Assembly: GCA_002369315.1 (NCBI GenBank)
Contig: DFDW01000035.1
Location: 1-23,545, forward strand
Length of the DNA stretch: 23,545 nucleotides
Source of the DNA: Ruminococcaceae bacterium UBA3818
Lineage (GTDB): Bacteria; Bacillota; Clostridia; Oscillospirales; Ruminococcaceae
Direction of reading: 5' to 3'
Shown: piece by piece, positions 1 through 7,923 of the stretch
Numbering within the stretch: the stretch's first letter is position 1
How the letters are laid out: every line of letters starts with the position of its first letter
Notes under the pieces: model-generated
Databases searched by the model: none
What the model was told of the DNA's origin: nothing
What the model saw: only the letters and a program-made list of their open reading frames with translations
Made by a program: the position numbers and the translations under genes

Positions 1-149
1 ACCACCGAACCGCCGCGCTGGGACATACCGTGCACCTCGGAAACCTTCACTTCAAAGCCCTGCGCCATAAACACATGACCCAAAATCCGGCTGGCCAGCA
101 AAGAGCCTTGTCCGCCTACGCCAACGATCATCACACTTTTTGTTTTCAT
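1..149 (-). CDS. iorB: Indolepyruvate:ferredoxin oxidoreductase subunit beta, N-terminal part (runs off the window)
   Basis: The first 49 codons are present; the rest lies beyond base 1. The peptide opens MKTKSVMIVGVGGQGSLLAS and continues to a segment containing EVHGMSQRGGSV. The Gly-rich VGVGGQG turn and the HGMSQRGG motif are characteristic of the gamma-type domain of 2-oxoacid:ferredoxin oxidoreductases, and specifically of IorB. With IorA it oxidatively decarboxylates aryl pyruvates (indolepyruvate, phenylpyruvate) to aryl-acetyl-CoA, reducing ferredoxin in the cytoplasm. The ATG at 149 follows the iorA stop by one base, and its ribosome site (GGAGGTG) lies inside the last codons of iorA, which suggests translational coupling. 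Family assignment is firm; substrate comes from the pairing with iorA. Confidence 0.93.
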   Translation of the reverse strand, partial: MKTKSVMIVGVGGQGSLLASRILGHVFMAQGFEVKVSEVHGMSQRGGSV

Positions 150-150
150 G

Positions 151-1884
151 TTACCGCACCTCCTGAGAGCCAATGGCATGGAATGGGCAAAGCGACGCAC
201 ACAAACCGCAGCCAACACACAAAGTCGTATCGATGGCAGCTTTCCCGTCCTCCATATGGATGGCCGGACAGCCAATCTTAAAGCAGGCTTTGCAGGCGCG
301 GCATTTATCTTTGTCCACCGCAAGAGACGCTTTTTTCGGAACGGACTTTAACAGCACGCAAGGACGGCGGCTGATGATAACAGAAGGTTCCGGCGCAGCC
401 AGTTCTTCTTTTAAAGCGGCTTCCACCTGGGCCACGTCGTAAGGATCCACTACCCGTACCCGCTGGATTCCCGCGGCACGGCAAACGGCCTCGATGTTAA
501 CCTGCGGGACCTCTTCCCCTTTCAGCGTATGCCCTGTCGTCGGATTATCCTGATGCCCGGTCATACCTGTGATCCGGTTGTCTAAAATGATTACCGTGGA
601 ATTTCCTTTGTTATAAGCGATGTTGACAAGGCCAGTCATACCGGAGTGCATAAAGGTAGAATCCCCGATTACCGCGACAGATCGATCCTGCATCCCCCTT
701 GCTTTATTAAAGCCGTGCAAAGCCGAAATGGAAGCGCCCATGCACACGCAAGTATCCATCGCGTTCAGCGGCGCTGTTGCGCCCAATGTATAACAACCGA
801 TATCGCCGCTTACCATAACCTTCAGTTTCGACAAAACATAATACAGTCCGCGGTGCGGGCATCCGGGGCACATGACCGGAGGACGCACCGGAACCTCCTC
901 GTCGAAAGTACGGTAATCCGTTTTTTCGCCAAGGATTTTTTCCGCGATCATCTGCGGAGAGTACTCGCCTAATTTTGTAAATAAGGCTTTTCCCTCGCAG
1001 GCGATTCCCAGCTTTTTCACCTGCGTTTCAAAAATATCGTCCAATTCTTCGATGACGTAGAGCTTGTCTACTTTTTGCGCAAAATCGCGGATCATTTGCT
1101 CCGGAAGCGGATGAATCAGGCCTAATTTTAAAACGCTCGCCTTTTCGCCCAACGCCTCTTTGACATATTGGTAGGCAATGCCGGAACAAATTACGCCGAT
1201 TTTTGTGTCCGCCCACTCGATCCGGTTCAGCCCGGTTGTTTCCGCGAAACGAGCCAGCGCCTCTATTCTCTGCTCGACCGCAACATGACGGCCTTTTGCG
1301 AAAGCCGGCATCATTACATATTTCTGCGGATTTTTCACATAATCCTTTAAGGGTTGCTCCTCACGAGGGCACTCTTCCACCATGCTCTGCGAATGCGATA
1401 CCCTTGTGGAAAGGCGCAGCAGCACCGGCGTATCAAATTCTTCTGAAAGTTCGTACGCCGCCTTGACAAATTCCTTGCACTCTTGTGAATCGGACGGCTC
1501 CAGCATCGGCAGCTTCGCCGCTTGCGCATAGTGCCTGGAATCCTGCTCATTCTGCGAAGAATGCATTCCCTGGTCGTCCGCCACGGCAAGGATCATACCT
1601 CCATTTACGCCGGTGTAACTGGCGGTAAAAACCGGATCTGCCGCCACGTTCAGCCCCACATGCTTCATCGCGCAAAACGATCTGGCACCGCCAAAGCTCG
1701 CCCCAACAGCAACTTCTGTTGCTACTTTTTCGTTTGGAGCCCATTCGGCATACACTTCTTCATATTTCGCCACATACTCGGAGATTTCCGTACTGGGCGT
1801 TCCCGGATAGCTGGAAACCACCCGACATCCCGCTTCATACAACCCTCTGGCCACCGCTTCGTTACCAAGCATCAGCCTTTTCAT
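151..1884 (-). CDS. iorA: Indolepyruvate:ferredoxin oxidoreductase subunit alpha
   Basis: 577 residues, close to the usual length. It carries the TPP-dependent catalytic domains: an N-terminal pyrimidine-binding domain with the SYPGTPSTE motif near residues 25-33, and a C-terminal TPP domain beginning around GDIGCYTLGA with a later GDSTFMHSG segment. A fused ferredoxin-like tail holds two [4Fe-4S] motifs: Cys528/531/534/539 (CX2CX2CX4C) and Cys556/559/562/566 (CX2CX2CX3CP). It decarboxylates aryl pyruvates from aromatic amino acid degradation and passes electrons through its clusters to ferredoxin. The start ATG is preceded by GGGAGGT. It begins 15 bases after mntP and is followed at once by iorB, so the three genes probably share the mntP promoter. 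Nothing is missing from the core motifs. Confidence 0.95.
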   Translation of the reverse strand: MKRLMLGNEAVARGLYEAGCRVVSSYPGTPSTEISEYVAKYEEVYAEWAPNEKVATEVAVGASFGGARSFCAMKHVGLNVAADPVFTASYTGVNGGMILAVADDQGMHSSQNEQDSRHYAQAAKLPMLEPSDSQECKEFVKAAYELSEEFDTPVLLRLSTRVSHSQSMVEECPREEQPLKDYVKNPQKYVMMPAFAKGRHVAVEQRIEALARFAETTGLNRIEWADTKIGVICSGIAYQYVKEALGEKASVLKLGLIHPLPEQMIRDFAQKVDKLYVIEELDDIFETQVKKLGIACEGKALFTKLGEYSPQMIAEKILGEKTDYRTFDEEVPVRPPVMCPGCPHRGLYYVLSKLKVMVSGDIGCYTLGATAPLNAMDTCVCMGASISALHGFNKARGMQDRSVAVIGDSTFMHSGMTGLVNIAYNKGNSTVIILDNRITGMTGHQDNPTTGHTLKGEEVPQVNIEAVCRAAGIQRVRVVDPYDVAQVEAALKEELAAPEPSVIISRRPCVLLKSVPKKASLAVDKDKCRACKACFKIGCPAIHMEDGKAAIDTTLCVGCGLCASLCPFHAIGSQEVR

Positions 1885-1899
1885 GATATTACCTCCCTG

Positions 1900-2469
1900 T
1901 TATCCCATAACATGTTCCACAAAAATTTTAATACCAATGGAAATTAAAATAAGCCCTCCCAGCAATTCCGCTTTTTCTTCTAAGAAAGAGCCAAATTTTT
2001 TACCGATCCAAACGCCGGCAGCTGAGAGCACAAACGTTGTAGCAGCAATAAAACCGGCCGCGGACCAGATATTTACATCCATCACCGCGAACCCGATTCC
2101 AACTGCCAGTGCGTCGATGCTGGTGGCCACTGCCTGCACCACAAGCAGACGGAGCGTAAAAATTTTCTCACAGATCTCTTCTTCCGGATGGCGCATCTGA
2201 GAAATCGTTTCCCAAACCATTTTTCCGCCGATAAAGCCCAGCAAAATCAATGCGATCCAGTGATCCAGGCTTTTTATGTATGCGCTGAAAGTCTGCCCCG
2301 CAAAGTAACCGATAACCGGCATTAGCCCCTGAAAAAGCCCAAAAGCAAACGCGATCAGGAAAAAACCGGAGCGGCGCAGTTTTTGAAAGCATAAACCATC
2401 TGAAATCGAGACTGCCATCGCATCCATCGAAAGGCCTACTGCGAGAAAAAACAACGTAAAAATATCCAA
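1900..2469 (-). CDS. mntP: Manganese efflux pump MntP
   Basis: 189 residues, the normal MntP length. About six hydrophobic helices are arranged as two related halves, each with an acidic motif in the membrane: GLSMDAMAVSIS (Asp16) in the first and VATSIDALAVGIGF in the second. These Asp motifs are the known metal-path residues of this family (formerly YebN/DUF204), which exports Mn2+ across the cytoplasmic membrane. The start is TTG at 2469, since no in-frame ATG fits the N-terminal consensus; the only upstream ribosome site is a weak GGTGGGG. It lies behind an excellent sigma-A promoter and only 15 bases before iorA. In many bacteria mntP sits behind a Mn2+-sensing yybP-ykoY riboswitch; here the leader is only about 30 bases, too short for one. 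Confidence 0.93.
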   Translation of the reverse strand: MDIFTLFFLAVGLSMDAMAVSISDGLCFQKLRRSGFFLIAFAFGLFQGLMPVIGYFAGQTFSAYIKSLDHWIALILLGFIGGKMVWETISQMRHPEEEICEKIFTLRLLVVQAVATSIDALAVGIGFAVMDVNIWSAAGFIAATTFVLSAAGVWIGKKFGSFLEEKAELLGGLILISIGIKIFVEHVMG

Positions 2470-2505
2470 ACAATCCCCACCACTGCAGAAAAATTAGTAA
2501 TTTTG

Positions 2506-2534
2506 ATTATAGTATAACAGAGGAACAATGTCAA
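2506..2534 (-). promoter_or_regulatory. Sigma-A promoter for mntP-iorAB
   Basis: On the minus strand, TTGACA (2529-2534) and TATAAT (2506-2511) are separated by exactly 17 bases, a perfect consensus. Transcription should begin near 2499, giving a leader of about 30 bases. The remaining stretch up to 2688, which must also hold the promoter of the divergent DUF5685 gene, is AT-rich; I see only poor -10-like TAGAAT copies at 2638 and 2651 there, without good -35 partners. Confidence 0.88.
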
Positions 2535-2688
2535 TTCAACCCTTTAAAGTGGCAGACCACTATGCCTTTCTTCCAAAAATCATGCCATTTTATTTCAAAT
2601 TCACAGATTCTTCACCAAATAACACCATATGCTGATGTAGAATAGTAAATTAGAATATCAGTAAATTAACATAAAGGATGGTCTCTTT

Positions 2689-3546
2689 TTGTTTGGATAT
2701 GTCAGGCCGTTCAAGCCGGAACTTCGGATGAAAGAATATGAAGCTTATAAGGCTGTTTATTGCGGCCTCTGCAAGGAATTGGGACGGCAGTATGGTATTT
2801 TTGCCCGTTTTACACTGAGTTACGACTTTACTTTTCTGGCTATCCTTTCTATGGCGTTCCAGAAAACTGCTCCGGATTTCAGCAAAATCCGCTGTTTGAT
2901 AAACCCCTTAAAAAAATGTTCTGCATGCCGCCAAAATGGCGTAACCGAGCGAATTGCCTCGCAGGCGATGATCACCTTATACCATAAATGCCGGGATCAA
3001 TTGTTGGACGAAAACTGGCTGGCACGCCTGCCGGTATCTTTGTCCTTTCCTTTCGTTCGCTGGTGCTGGCAAAAAGCCCGGCAAAAAGAGCCGCAGTACG
3101 ATTGCTTTGCGGCGGACATGATGCAAAACCAACAGCTTGCTGAAAGCCGGCTGTCCGGTCCTGATCCGGCAGCAGAGCCTACCGCGCATTTTTTATCGCA
3201 AATCTGTGAGACGCTGTCGGACGATCCCGACCAAAAGCGGGTCCTTGCGCGATTCGGATATCTTTTAGGCCGCTACATTTATTTGTCAGACGCGCTGGAC
3301 GATTTGGAAAAGGATGCGAAAAAACACCGTTTTAATCCTTTTTTACAGCGCTACACGGTTTCCGAACTGAAAAGCGTCTCTTACTCGCCTGCCGTGGAAA
3401 GTATTCACGGGACCATCGCGGAATTGGAAAAAGCATTCTCGCTGCTGAATCTGAACGATTGGCAGCCAATTGCTGAAAATATCGTTTATTATGGACTAAA
3501 GCAATCTCTGCAGAATATTTTGCGTAAAAAGGAGAAAATTGAATGA
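2689..3546 (+). CDS. DUF5685 family protein
   Basis: 285 residues of unknown function. The N-terminus (GYVRPFKPELRMKEYEAYKA, then YCGLCKELG and LSYDFTFLA) is the conserved face of the DUF5685 family of Clostridia. Cys pairs occur as CGLC near residue 25 and CSAC near 77, suggesting a metal or redox site. A later segment, SDALDDLEKDAKKHRFNPF near residues 200-220, carries Asp-rich DDxxxD spacing reminiscent of all-alpha prenyl synthase folds, but that likeness is only suggestive. The start is TTG, supported by AAAGGATG about 10 bases upstream and by family N-terminus alignment. It overlaps the J-domain gene by four bases (ATGA), so the two are translationally coupled. No signal peptide is seen; it is probably cytoplasmic. 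Confidence 0.85.
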   Translation: MFGYVRPFKPELRMKEYEAYKAVYCGLCKELGRQYGIFARFTLSYDFTFLAILSMAFQKTAPDFSKIRCLINPLKKCSACRQNGVTERIASQAMITLYHKCRDQLLDENWLARLPVSLSFPFVRWCWQKARQKEPQYDCFAADMMQNQQLAESRLSGPDPAAEPTAHFLSQICETLSDDPDQKRVLARFGYLLGRYIYLSDALDDLEKDAKKHRFNPFLQRYTVSELKSVSYSPAVESIHGTIAELEKAFSLLNLNDWQPIAENIVYYGLKQSLQNILRKKEKIE

Positions 3547-4130
3547 CCGATCCCTATAAAGTATTAGGCGTTTCCCCCTCCGCTTCGGATGAGGAAGTGA
3601 AAAAAGCATATCGCGAACTGGCTCGGAAATATCATCCGGACCACTATCAAAACGATCCGCTGTCCGACCTGGCAGAAGAGAAAATGAAAGAAATTACCGC
3701 CGCTTATGACCAGATCATGGATATGCGGCGAGGCGGAAGGTCCGGCTGTTCTTCTGATGCTGGCCAGTCGCAGTTTTCGGATATCCGGCGAATGATCAAC
3801 AACAACCGCATTGCAGAGGCCGAAGAGTTGCTGGACGGCGTTCCCCAATCTTCACGCGATGCGGAATGGTATTTTTTGAAAGGCAGCGTTTTTTACACCA
3901 GAGGATGGCTGGATGAGGCCTATCGTCATTTCAACCAAGCTGTGCAGATGAATCCCAATAATCAGGAATACCGCATGGCGCTGCAGCAGATGAGCTGGCA
4001 GCGTTCACACGGATCCAACCCTGGTTCCATGCCGGGCGGAGGAATGTATTGTTCTCCATGCAATTTCTGCACCTCTATGATCTGCGCTGACTGCTGCTGT
4101 CATTGCATGGGCGGACGCGGCTGCTTTTAA
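3543..4130 (+). CDS. J-domain protein with TPR-like segment and Cys-rich tail
   Basis: 195 residues. Residues 1-65 form a J domain (DPYKVLGVSPSASDEEVKKA, then the HPD tripeptide in KYHPDHYQ), the part that stimulates ATP hydrolysis by DnaK-type Hsp70. Residues about 80-150 look like TPR helices (AEAEELLDG, WYFLKGSVFYTRG, AYRHFNQAVQMNPNN). The last 28 residues hold nine Cys, including CSPCNFC, CADCCCHC and a terminal GRGCF, likely to bind metal or to act in redox or membrane attachment. It lacks the Gly/Phe and substrate domains of true DnaJ and should not be called dnaJ. It overlaps the DUF5685 gene by four bases, which implies a partner role: perhaps it recruits Hsp70 to the DUF5685 protein or to the membrane protein next to it. 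The function is not established. Confidence 0.9.
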   Translation: MTDPYKVLGVSPSASDEEVKKAYRELARKYHPDHYQNDPLSDLAEEKMKEITAAYDQIMDMRRGGRSGCSSDAGQSQFSDIRRMINNNRIAEAEELLDGVPQSSRDAEWYFLKGSVFYTRGWLDEAYRHFNQAVQMNPNNQEYRMALQQMSWQRSHGSNPGSMPGGGMYCSPCNFCTSMICADCCCHCMGGRGCF

Positions 4131-4164
4131 CCAAGGTATTTGACAAAATCACGGGAGGATCGTT

Positions 4165-4707
4165 ATGCTCAAAAAGAGTTCTCAGGTGGCGCTTGGGGGC
4201 GTAGTAGCTTCTCTTTGCGTTTTACTGATGCTGATGACCGGATTTTTTCCTTTCCTGACCTACGCTGCCCCGGCATTGGCGGCTTTTCTTTTGATCGCTG
4301 TGATTGTGGACTGCGGTTATCGTTGGGCTATGTTGGTCTACCTGGTGGTAGCGCTTCTTTCCGCTTTCGTTGTTCCGGATAAGCAGGCAGCAATGATCTT
4401 CATCTTCCTGGGCTATTACCCGGTGGTAAAGGATTATCTGGATCATCATATGAAAAGCAAAGCGCTTCAGTGGATCATAAAATTCTTTGTTTTTAACCTT
4501 TCTATTTTAGCTGCCTATGGCTTAATGATTTATGTGTTCCAAATGCCGGATGTCATGACCGACATGGGTACACTTGGACGCTTTACCGGACTGGTCACTC
4601 TTTTGGCCGGCAACGTTGTTTTTATCGTATTTGAACTGGCCTTGACCCGTATTTTTTATTTTTACCGGCATGTTTTCCGTCCTCTCTTTTTGCGCAAGGT
4701 GAAATAA
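4165..4707 (+). CDS. Conserved small integral membrane protein
   Basis: 180 residues with roughly five hydrophobic helices (near residues 8-28, 30-50, 55-72, 100-125 and 142-165) and a basic C-terminus (RPLFLRKVK). The N-terminal half (QVALGGVVASLCVLLMLMTG, later VPDKQAAMIFIFLGYYPVVK) recalls a widespread Clostridia family that I know only as hypothetical. The ALGG-type first helix and overall size resemble ECF-transporter substrate-binding (S) components, but I see no substrate signature, so that is an inference. ATG follows GGGAGG at good spacing. It lies 34 bases after the J-domain gene with no terminator between, and is the last gene of the three-gene operon, ending at a strong terminator. 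Confidence 0.8.
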   Translation: MLKKSSQVALGGVVASLCVLLMLMTGFFPFLTYAAPALAAFLLIAVIVDCGYRWAMLVYLVVALLSAFVVPDKQAAMIFIFLGYYPVVKDYLDHHMKSKALQWIIKFFVFNLSILAAYGLMIYVFQMPDVMTDMGTLGRFTGLVTLLAGNVVFIVFELALTRIFYFYRHVFRPLFLRKVK

Positions 4708-4728
4708 AAAGCAATATTTTTCTTTACG

Positions 4729-4764
4729 AAAAATCCTCCGCCTGAATTCAGGCGGAGGATTTTT
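4729..4764. terminator. Bidirectional intrinsic terminator between convergent operons
   Basis: A perfect 36-base palindrome centred on GAATTC, with arms AAATCCTCCGCCTGA and their complement. It has A/T runs on both sides, so it can stop transcription from the plus-strand DUF5685 operon and from the minus-strand pfl operon. The pflA stop codon (4764-4766) sits at its very edge. Confidence 0.92.
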
Positions 4765-5498
4765 TATCTTTTCTTCTTTTTCGATGCCCACAATTCATAA
4801 AAGCGATTGGAATATTCCTCGCAAAAAGCGTCTGTCGTTTCCGGTACCCGATCCAGCGGAAAAGGGATCTGCAGTTGATCGTATTTTTCCTTGCAAAGCT
4901 TTCGAAACGGCAGAAATTCTACCTTTTGCACACATTCCTTATCTGCAAGCAAATCGGCCAGCCGAAAAAGATTTTCCTGGGAATCCGTAATGCCCGGGAC
5001 AACGACCTGCCGAATCCAAACCGGGATGCGCTGCCGCTCCAGCAGGGATAGAAAATCCATCGCCTGCCGCAGCGATCCTCCTGTTTTTTCGGCATAGTCC
5101 TGTTCGGTGGTCATTTTTACATCCAAAAGCACCATATCTGTTTCCTGCAGCAAAGGCATCAAGTTCGCAGCATTGGCGCCGTGTCCGCTTGTATCCAGCA
5201 CTGTATGGATCCCGGCCTCGCGGCATAAACGGAAAATCTTCGTGACAAATTCCGCCTGCAGCAGCGGTTCCCCGCCGGACACCGTAATGCCGCCGAATTC
5301 GCCGAAATAAGCCCGGTAGCGACTTACTCGGCGCACCACCTCTTCCGCGCTGAACACCGTTCCTTTTGTTTTATCCCAGGTATCGGGATTGTGGCAATAA
5401 ACACAGCGCAGCGGGCAACCCTGCAAAAATACGACACAGCGGACGCCGGGACCATCTAACGTTCCCAAGGATTCAAAAGAATGGACAAATCCGTTCAA
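4764..5498 (-). CDS. pflA: Pyruvate formate-lyase activating enzyme (radical SAM)
   Basis: 244 residues, typical for PflA. The radical SAM cluster motif is CPLRCVYC (Cys28, Cys32, Cys35; CX3CX2C), preceded by the family segment ESLGTLDGPGVRCVVFLQGC and followed by GGITVSGGEPLLQ, which helps bind S-adenosylmethionine. The enzyme uses a [4Fe-4S] cluster and SAM to draw a hydrogen from the active-site Gly of PflB, creating its glycyl radical under anoxic conditions. The start is TTG at 5498: the frame is closed upstream by the pflB stop, and GAGAGGTG sits at correct spacing. It follows pflB by 15 bases, so the pair is one transcription unit. No second ferredoxin-like insert is present, as expected for PflA rather than other glycyl-radical activases. 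Confidence 0.96.
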   Translation of the reverse strand: MNGFVHSFESLGTLDGPGVRCVVFLQGCPLRCVYCHNPDTWDKTKGTVFSAEEVVRRVSRYRAYFGEFGGITVSGGEPLLQAEFVTKIFRLCREAGIHTVLDTSGHGANAANLMPLLQETDMVLLDVKMTTEQDYAEKTGGSLRQAMDFLSLLERQRIPVWIRQVVVPGITDSQENLFRLADLLADKECVQKVEFLPFRKLCKEKYDQLQIPFPLDRVPETTDAFCEEYSNRFYELWASKKKKR

Positions 5499-5513
5499 AT
5501 CATCACCTCTCGC

Positions 5514-7745
5514 CTACATCGCCTGGTGGAAAGTACGGCTGATCACTTCTTTTTGCTGCTCTTTGGAAAGGCGATGGAAATTCACCGCATAGCCGGAAAC
5601 CCGAATGGTCAGATTCGGATATTTCTGCGGATCCTCATATGCTTCCATCAATTTTTGCCGATTCAGCACATTTACGTTGATATGATGGGCGTTCTGGGCG
5701 AAATAGCCGTCTAAGATCCCAACCAAATTCGAAACCTGCTGTTCCACAGTTTTGCCCAGCGTATCCGGCGTAATCGAAAATGTGTTGGAAATACCGTCCC
5801 GGCAGATTGCATATGGCATTTTCGCAACCGAATTCAGAGATGCCAGGGCGCCGTTGTGCTCCCGATTGTGCATAGGATTCGCTCCAGGTGCAAAGGGCTG
5901 CCCCTTTACGCGTCCATCCGGCGTAGCCCCCGTCTTTTTCCCATACACCACATTGGAAGTAATGGTCAAAACAGACAACGTATGCATCGCGCCCCGATAG
6001 GTTGGATTCCGTTTCAGCTGAGAATAAACCTCTTCCAGCGCCGTCTTGGCGATTTGATCCACCCTGTCGTCGTCATTACCGTATTTGGGGAATTCTCCTG
6101 TTGTTTCAAATCCTTCGATCAGGCCGTTTTCATCCCGGACCACTTTCACATTCGCATAGCGAATGGCGCTGAAAGAATCTGCCAGCACCGAAAGCCCCGC
6201 CACGCCAAAAGCCATAAACCGTTCCACATCCGTATCATGCAAAGCCATCTGGGTTTTTTCGTAGGCATATTTATCATGCATATAATGAATCACGTTCATG
6301 GTGTTGACATACAGCTTGCACAGCCATTCCAGGTAAATGTGCCATCTGCCCCGCACCGCCTCAAAATCCAGCGTTTCGCCTGCATAGGGTTCCATCTGCG
6401 GACCGAGCTGAATGCCGGTCAGTTGGTCACGGCCGCCATTCAGCGCCAACAGGAGCAGCTTGGGCAGATTGCATCGGGCGCCAAAAAACTGCATTTGCTT
6501 TCCAACCTTCATCGCGGATACGCAGCATGCGATTGCATAGTCATCTCCGTAAATCGGGCGCATCAGGTCATCGTTTTCATACTGAATGGCATCGGTCTCC
6601 ACCGATACGCGGGCGCAATAGCGTTTAAACGGTTCCGGCAGCTTTTGGGACCACAGAACTGTCAGGTTCGGCTCCGGAGCGGTCCCCAGATTGTAAAGCG
6701 TGTGCAAAAAGCGGAAAGAACTTTTTGTCACCAGGGGCTTACCATTTTCCCCCACACCTCCGATGCTTTCTGTAATCCACATGGGGTCTCCACCGAACAG
6801 TTCATTGTATTCCACCGTACGCAGGTGGCGGGCCGCGCGCAGTTTCATGACAAAATCATCCACCAATTCCTGCACGCCGGTTTCGTCCAGTAGCCCCCGT
6901 TCCATATCGCGGGTAAAGTAAATATCCAAAAACGTGCTGACCCGGCCTAAAGACATAGCGGCGCCATTTTGCTCCTTGATCGCTCCCAGATAACCGAAAT
7001 AGAGCCATTGAACCGCTTCTCTGGCATTTGCCGCCGGTTCGCTGATGTCATAGCCGTACATATTGGCCATCTCTTTGAGTTTCTGCAGAAAAGCAATCTG
7101 CTGGAACAGCTCTTCGCTTTGACGGATGGTATCCGTATCCATCACACCCAAAGCAATTTCCGCTTTGTCCTTTTTCTTCTCTTCAATCAGATGGTCGATC
7201 CCGTAAAGTGCAACTCTCCGATAGTCTCCAATGATGCGTCCTCTTCCGTAAGCATCCGGCAGACCGGTGATAACGCCGCATTTTCTGGCTTTTCGCATCT
7301 CGTCCGAGTAAACGCGGTAAACGCCGTCGTTATGAGTGGTGCGATAGGTGAACTCCTCTTCCACCTTTTCGGACAGCTTGTAGCCGTAAGCTTCGCAGGC
7401 GGAACGGGCCATACGGATACCGCCAAAAGGATTGACGCCCCGGGTCAAAGGCTTTTCCGTCTGATACCCAACAATCAGCTCACGATCTTTGTCCAGATAA
7501 GCCGGCTGATAGTTGGTCAAAGAGGAAACATGTTCGGTATCTACATCCAAAACGCCGCCCTTTTCCTGTTCCTGTCGCAGCAGCTCCTCAAATTCCGAAA
7601 ATAATTCCCGGGTTCTTTCCGTCGGTCCGGACAGAAAACTTTCATCTCCGGTGTAAGGCGTATAGTTGTCCTGGATAAAGCTTCGTACATCGATATTCTC
7701 TTTCCACTTTTCTCCGGAAAAACCCGTCCAATTTTTGTGATCCAT
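5514..7745 (-). CDS. pflB: Formate C-acetyltransferase (pyruvate formate-lyase)
   Basis: 743 residues, close to the 740-760 norm. It converts pyruvate and CoA to acetyl-CoA and formate by radical chemistry in the cytoplasm. The two catalytic Cys are adjacent (Cys407-Cys408, in IACCVSAMK) and the glycyl radical site is Gly718 in IRVSGYAVNF near the C-terminus. Both match true PFL rather than glycerol dehydratase, choline lyase or other glycyl-radical relatives, which lack the Cys-Cys pair. ATG at 7745 is preceded by GGGGAGG. The gene has its own sigma-A promoter and a ZTP riboswitch in its leader, so expression should rise when 10-formyl-THF is scarce; formate from this enzyme feeds that pool. 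Confidence 0.97.
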   Translation of the reverse strand: MDHKNWTGFSGEKWKENIDVRSFIQDNYTPYTGDESFLSGPTERTRELFSEFEELLRQEQEKGGVLDVDTEHVSSLTNYQPAYLDKDRELIVGYQTEKPLTRGVNPFGGIRMARSACEAYGYKLSEKVEEEFTYRTTHNDGVYRVYSDEMRKARKCGVITGLPDAYGRGRIIGDYRRVALYGIDHLIEEKKKDKAEIALGVMDTDTIRQSEELFQQIAFLQKLKEMANMYGYDISEPAANAREAVQWLYFGYLGAIKEQNGAAMSLGRVSTFLDIYFTRDMERGLLDETGVQELVDDFVMKLRAARHLRTVEYNELFGGDPMWITESIGGVGENGKPLVTKSSFRFLHTLYNLGTAPEPNLTVLWSQKLPEPFKRYCARVSVETDAIQYENDDLMRPIYGDDYAIACCVSAMKVGKQMQFFGARCNLPKLLLLALNGGRDQLTGIQLGPQMEPYAGETLDFEAVRGRWHIYLEWLCKLYVNTMNVIHYMHDKYAYEKTQMALHDTDVERFMAFGVAGLSVLADSFSAIRYANVKVVRDENGLIEGFETTGEFPKYGNDDDRVDQIAKTALEEVYSQLKRNPTYRGAMHTLSVLTITSNVVYGKKTGATPDGRVKGQPFAPGANPMHNREHNGALASLNSVAKMPYAICRDGISNTFSITPDTLGKTVEQQVSNLVGILDGYFAQNAHHINVNVLNRQKLMEAYEDPQKYPNLTIRVSGYAVNFHRLSKEQQKEVISRTFHQAM

Positions 7746-7795
7746 GTAATTTTCCTCCCCTGATAACGATCTAAAACCTATTTTTACGGTTTTTT

Positions 7796-7829
7796 AAGAT
7801 TGCCCGGGCAAAAGAAAAAGGGCAATCTT
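7796..7829 (-). promoter_or_regulatory. Third matching arm: possible alternative (anti-terminator) hairpin of the pfl leader
   Basis: Downstream of the terminator in the RNA, the ten-base arm GGGCAATCTT appears again (7796-7805). It can pair with the terminator's own 3' arm (7820-7829) across a 14-base loop, competing with the terminator hairpin. The RNA then continues with A residues, not U, so this alternative would not terminate. Its role is inferred; exact sequence identity of the arms is seen. Confidence 0.55.
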
Positions 7830-7843
7830 AAAAAAGATTGCCC
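7811..7843 (-). terminator. Riboswitch-controlled intrinsic terminator
   Basis: On the RNA, GGGCAATCTT (7834-7843) pairs perfectly with AAGATTGCCC (7820-7829) over a 4-base loop, followed by a U-rich tract (TTTTTCTTT). The 5' arm overlaps the last conserved bases of the ZTP aptamer (CTGGGC), the usual way in which ligand binding blocks the terminator in this riboswitch class. Confidence 0.85.
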
Positions 7844-7906
7844 AGACGGTCGGCGAAAAAATCCCCATGCTCCCCTGTGGTTCCCCACTTACCGTCAGTC
7901 ACATGG
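7840..7906 (-). promoter_or_regulatory. ZTP/ZMP riboswitch (pfl RNA motif) aptamer
   Basis: The minus-strand leader of pflB carries the conserved pieces of the pfl motif in order. These are stem P1 CCATG/CATGG; the GTGACTGACGG joining strand; hairpin GTGG-GGAA-CCAC; the invariant GGGGAGC; and the distal CCGTCTGGGC loop. GACGG and CCGTC can form the class pseudoknot. Known members bind ZTP or ZMP (purine intermediates that accumulate when 10-formyl-THF runs short) and switch on one-carbon and purine genes; the motif was named for its link with pfl. Here it lies between the promoter start and a terminator, so it should act by preventing termination when ligand is bound. Confidence 0.93.
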
Positions 7907-7923
7907 TTGTTTGATTTGCCCTC

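Noticed and set aside
2470..2505. A yybP-ykoY manganese riboswitch ahead of mntP
   Set aside because: The promoter leaves only about 30 bases of leader, far too short for that aptamer.
5856..6893. A 345-codon plus-strand open frame
   Set aside because: Lies wholly antisense to pflB, whose motifs and length are complete; a codon-bias shadow.
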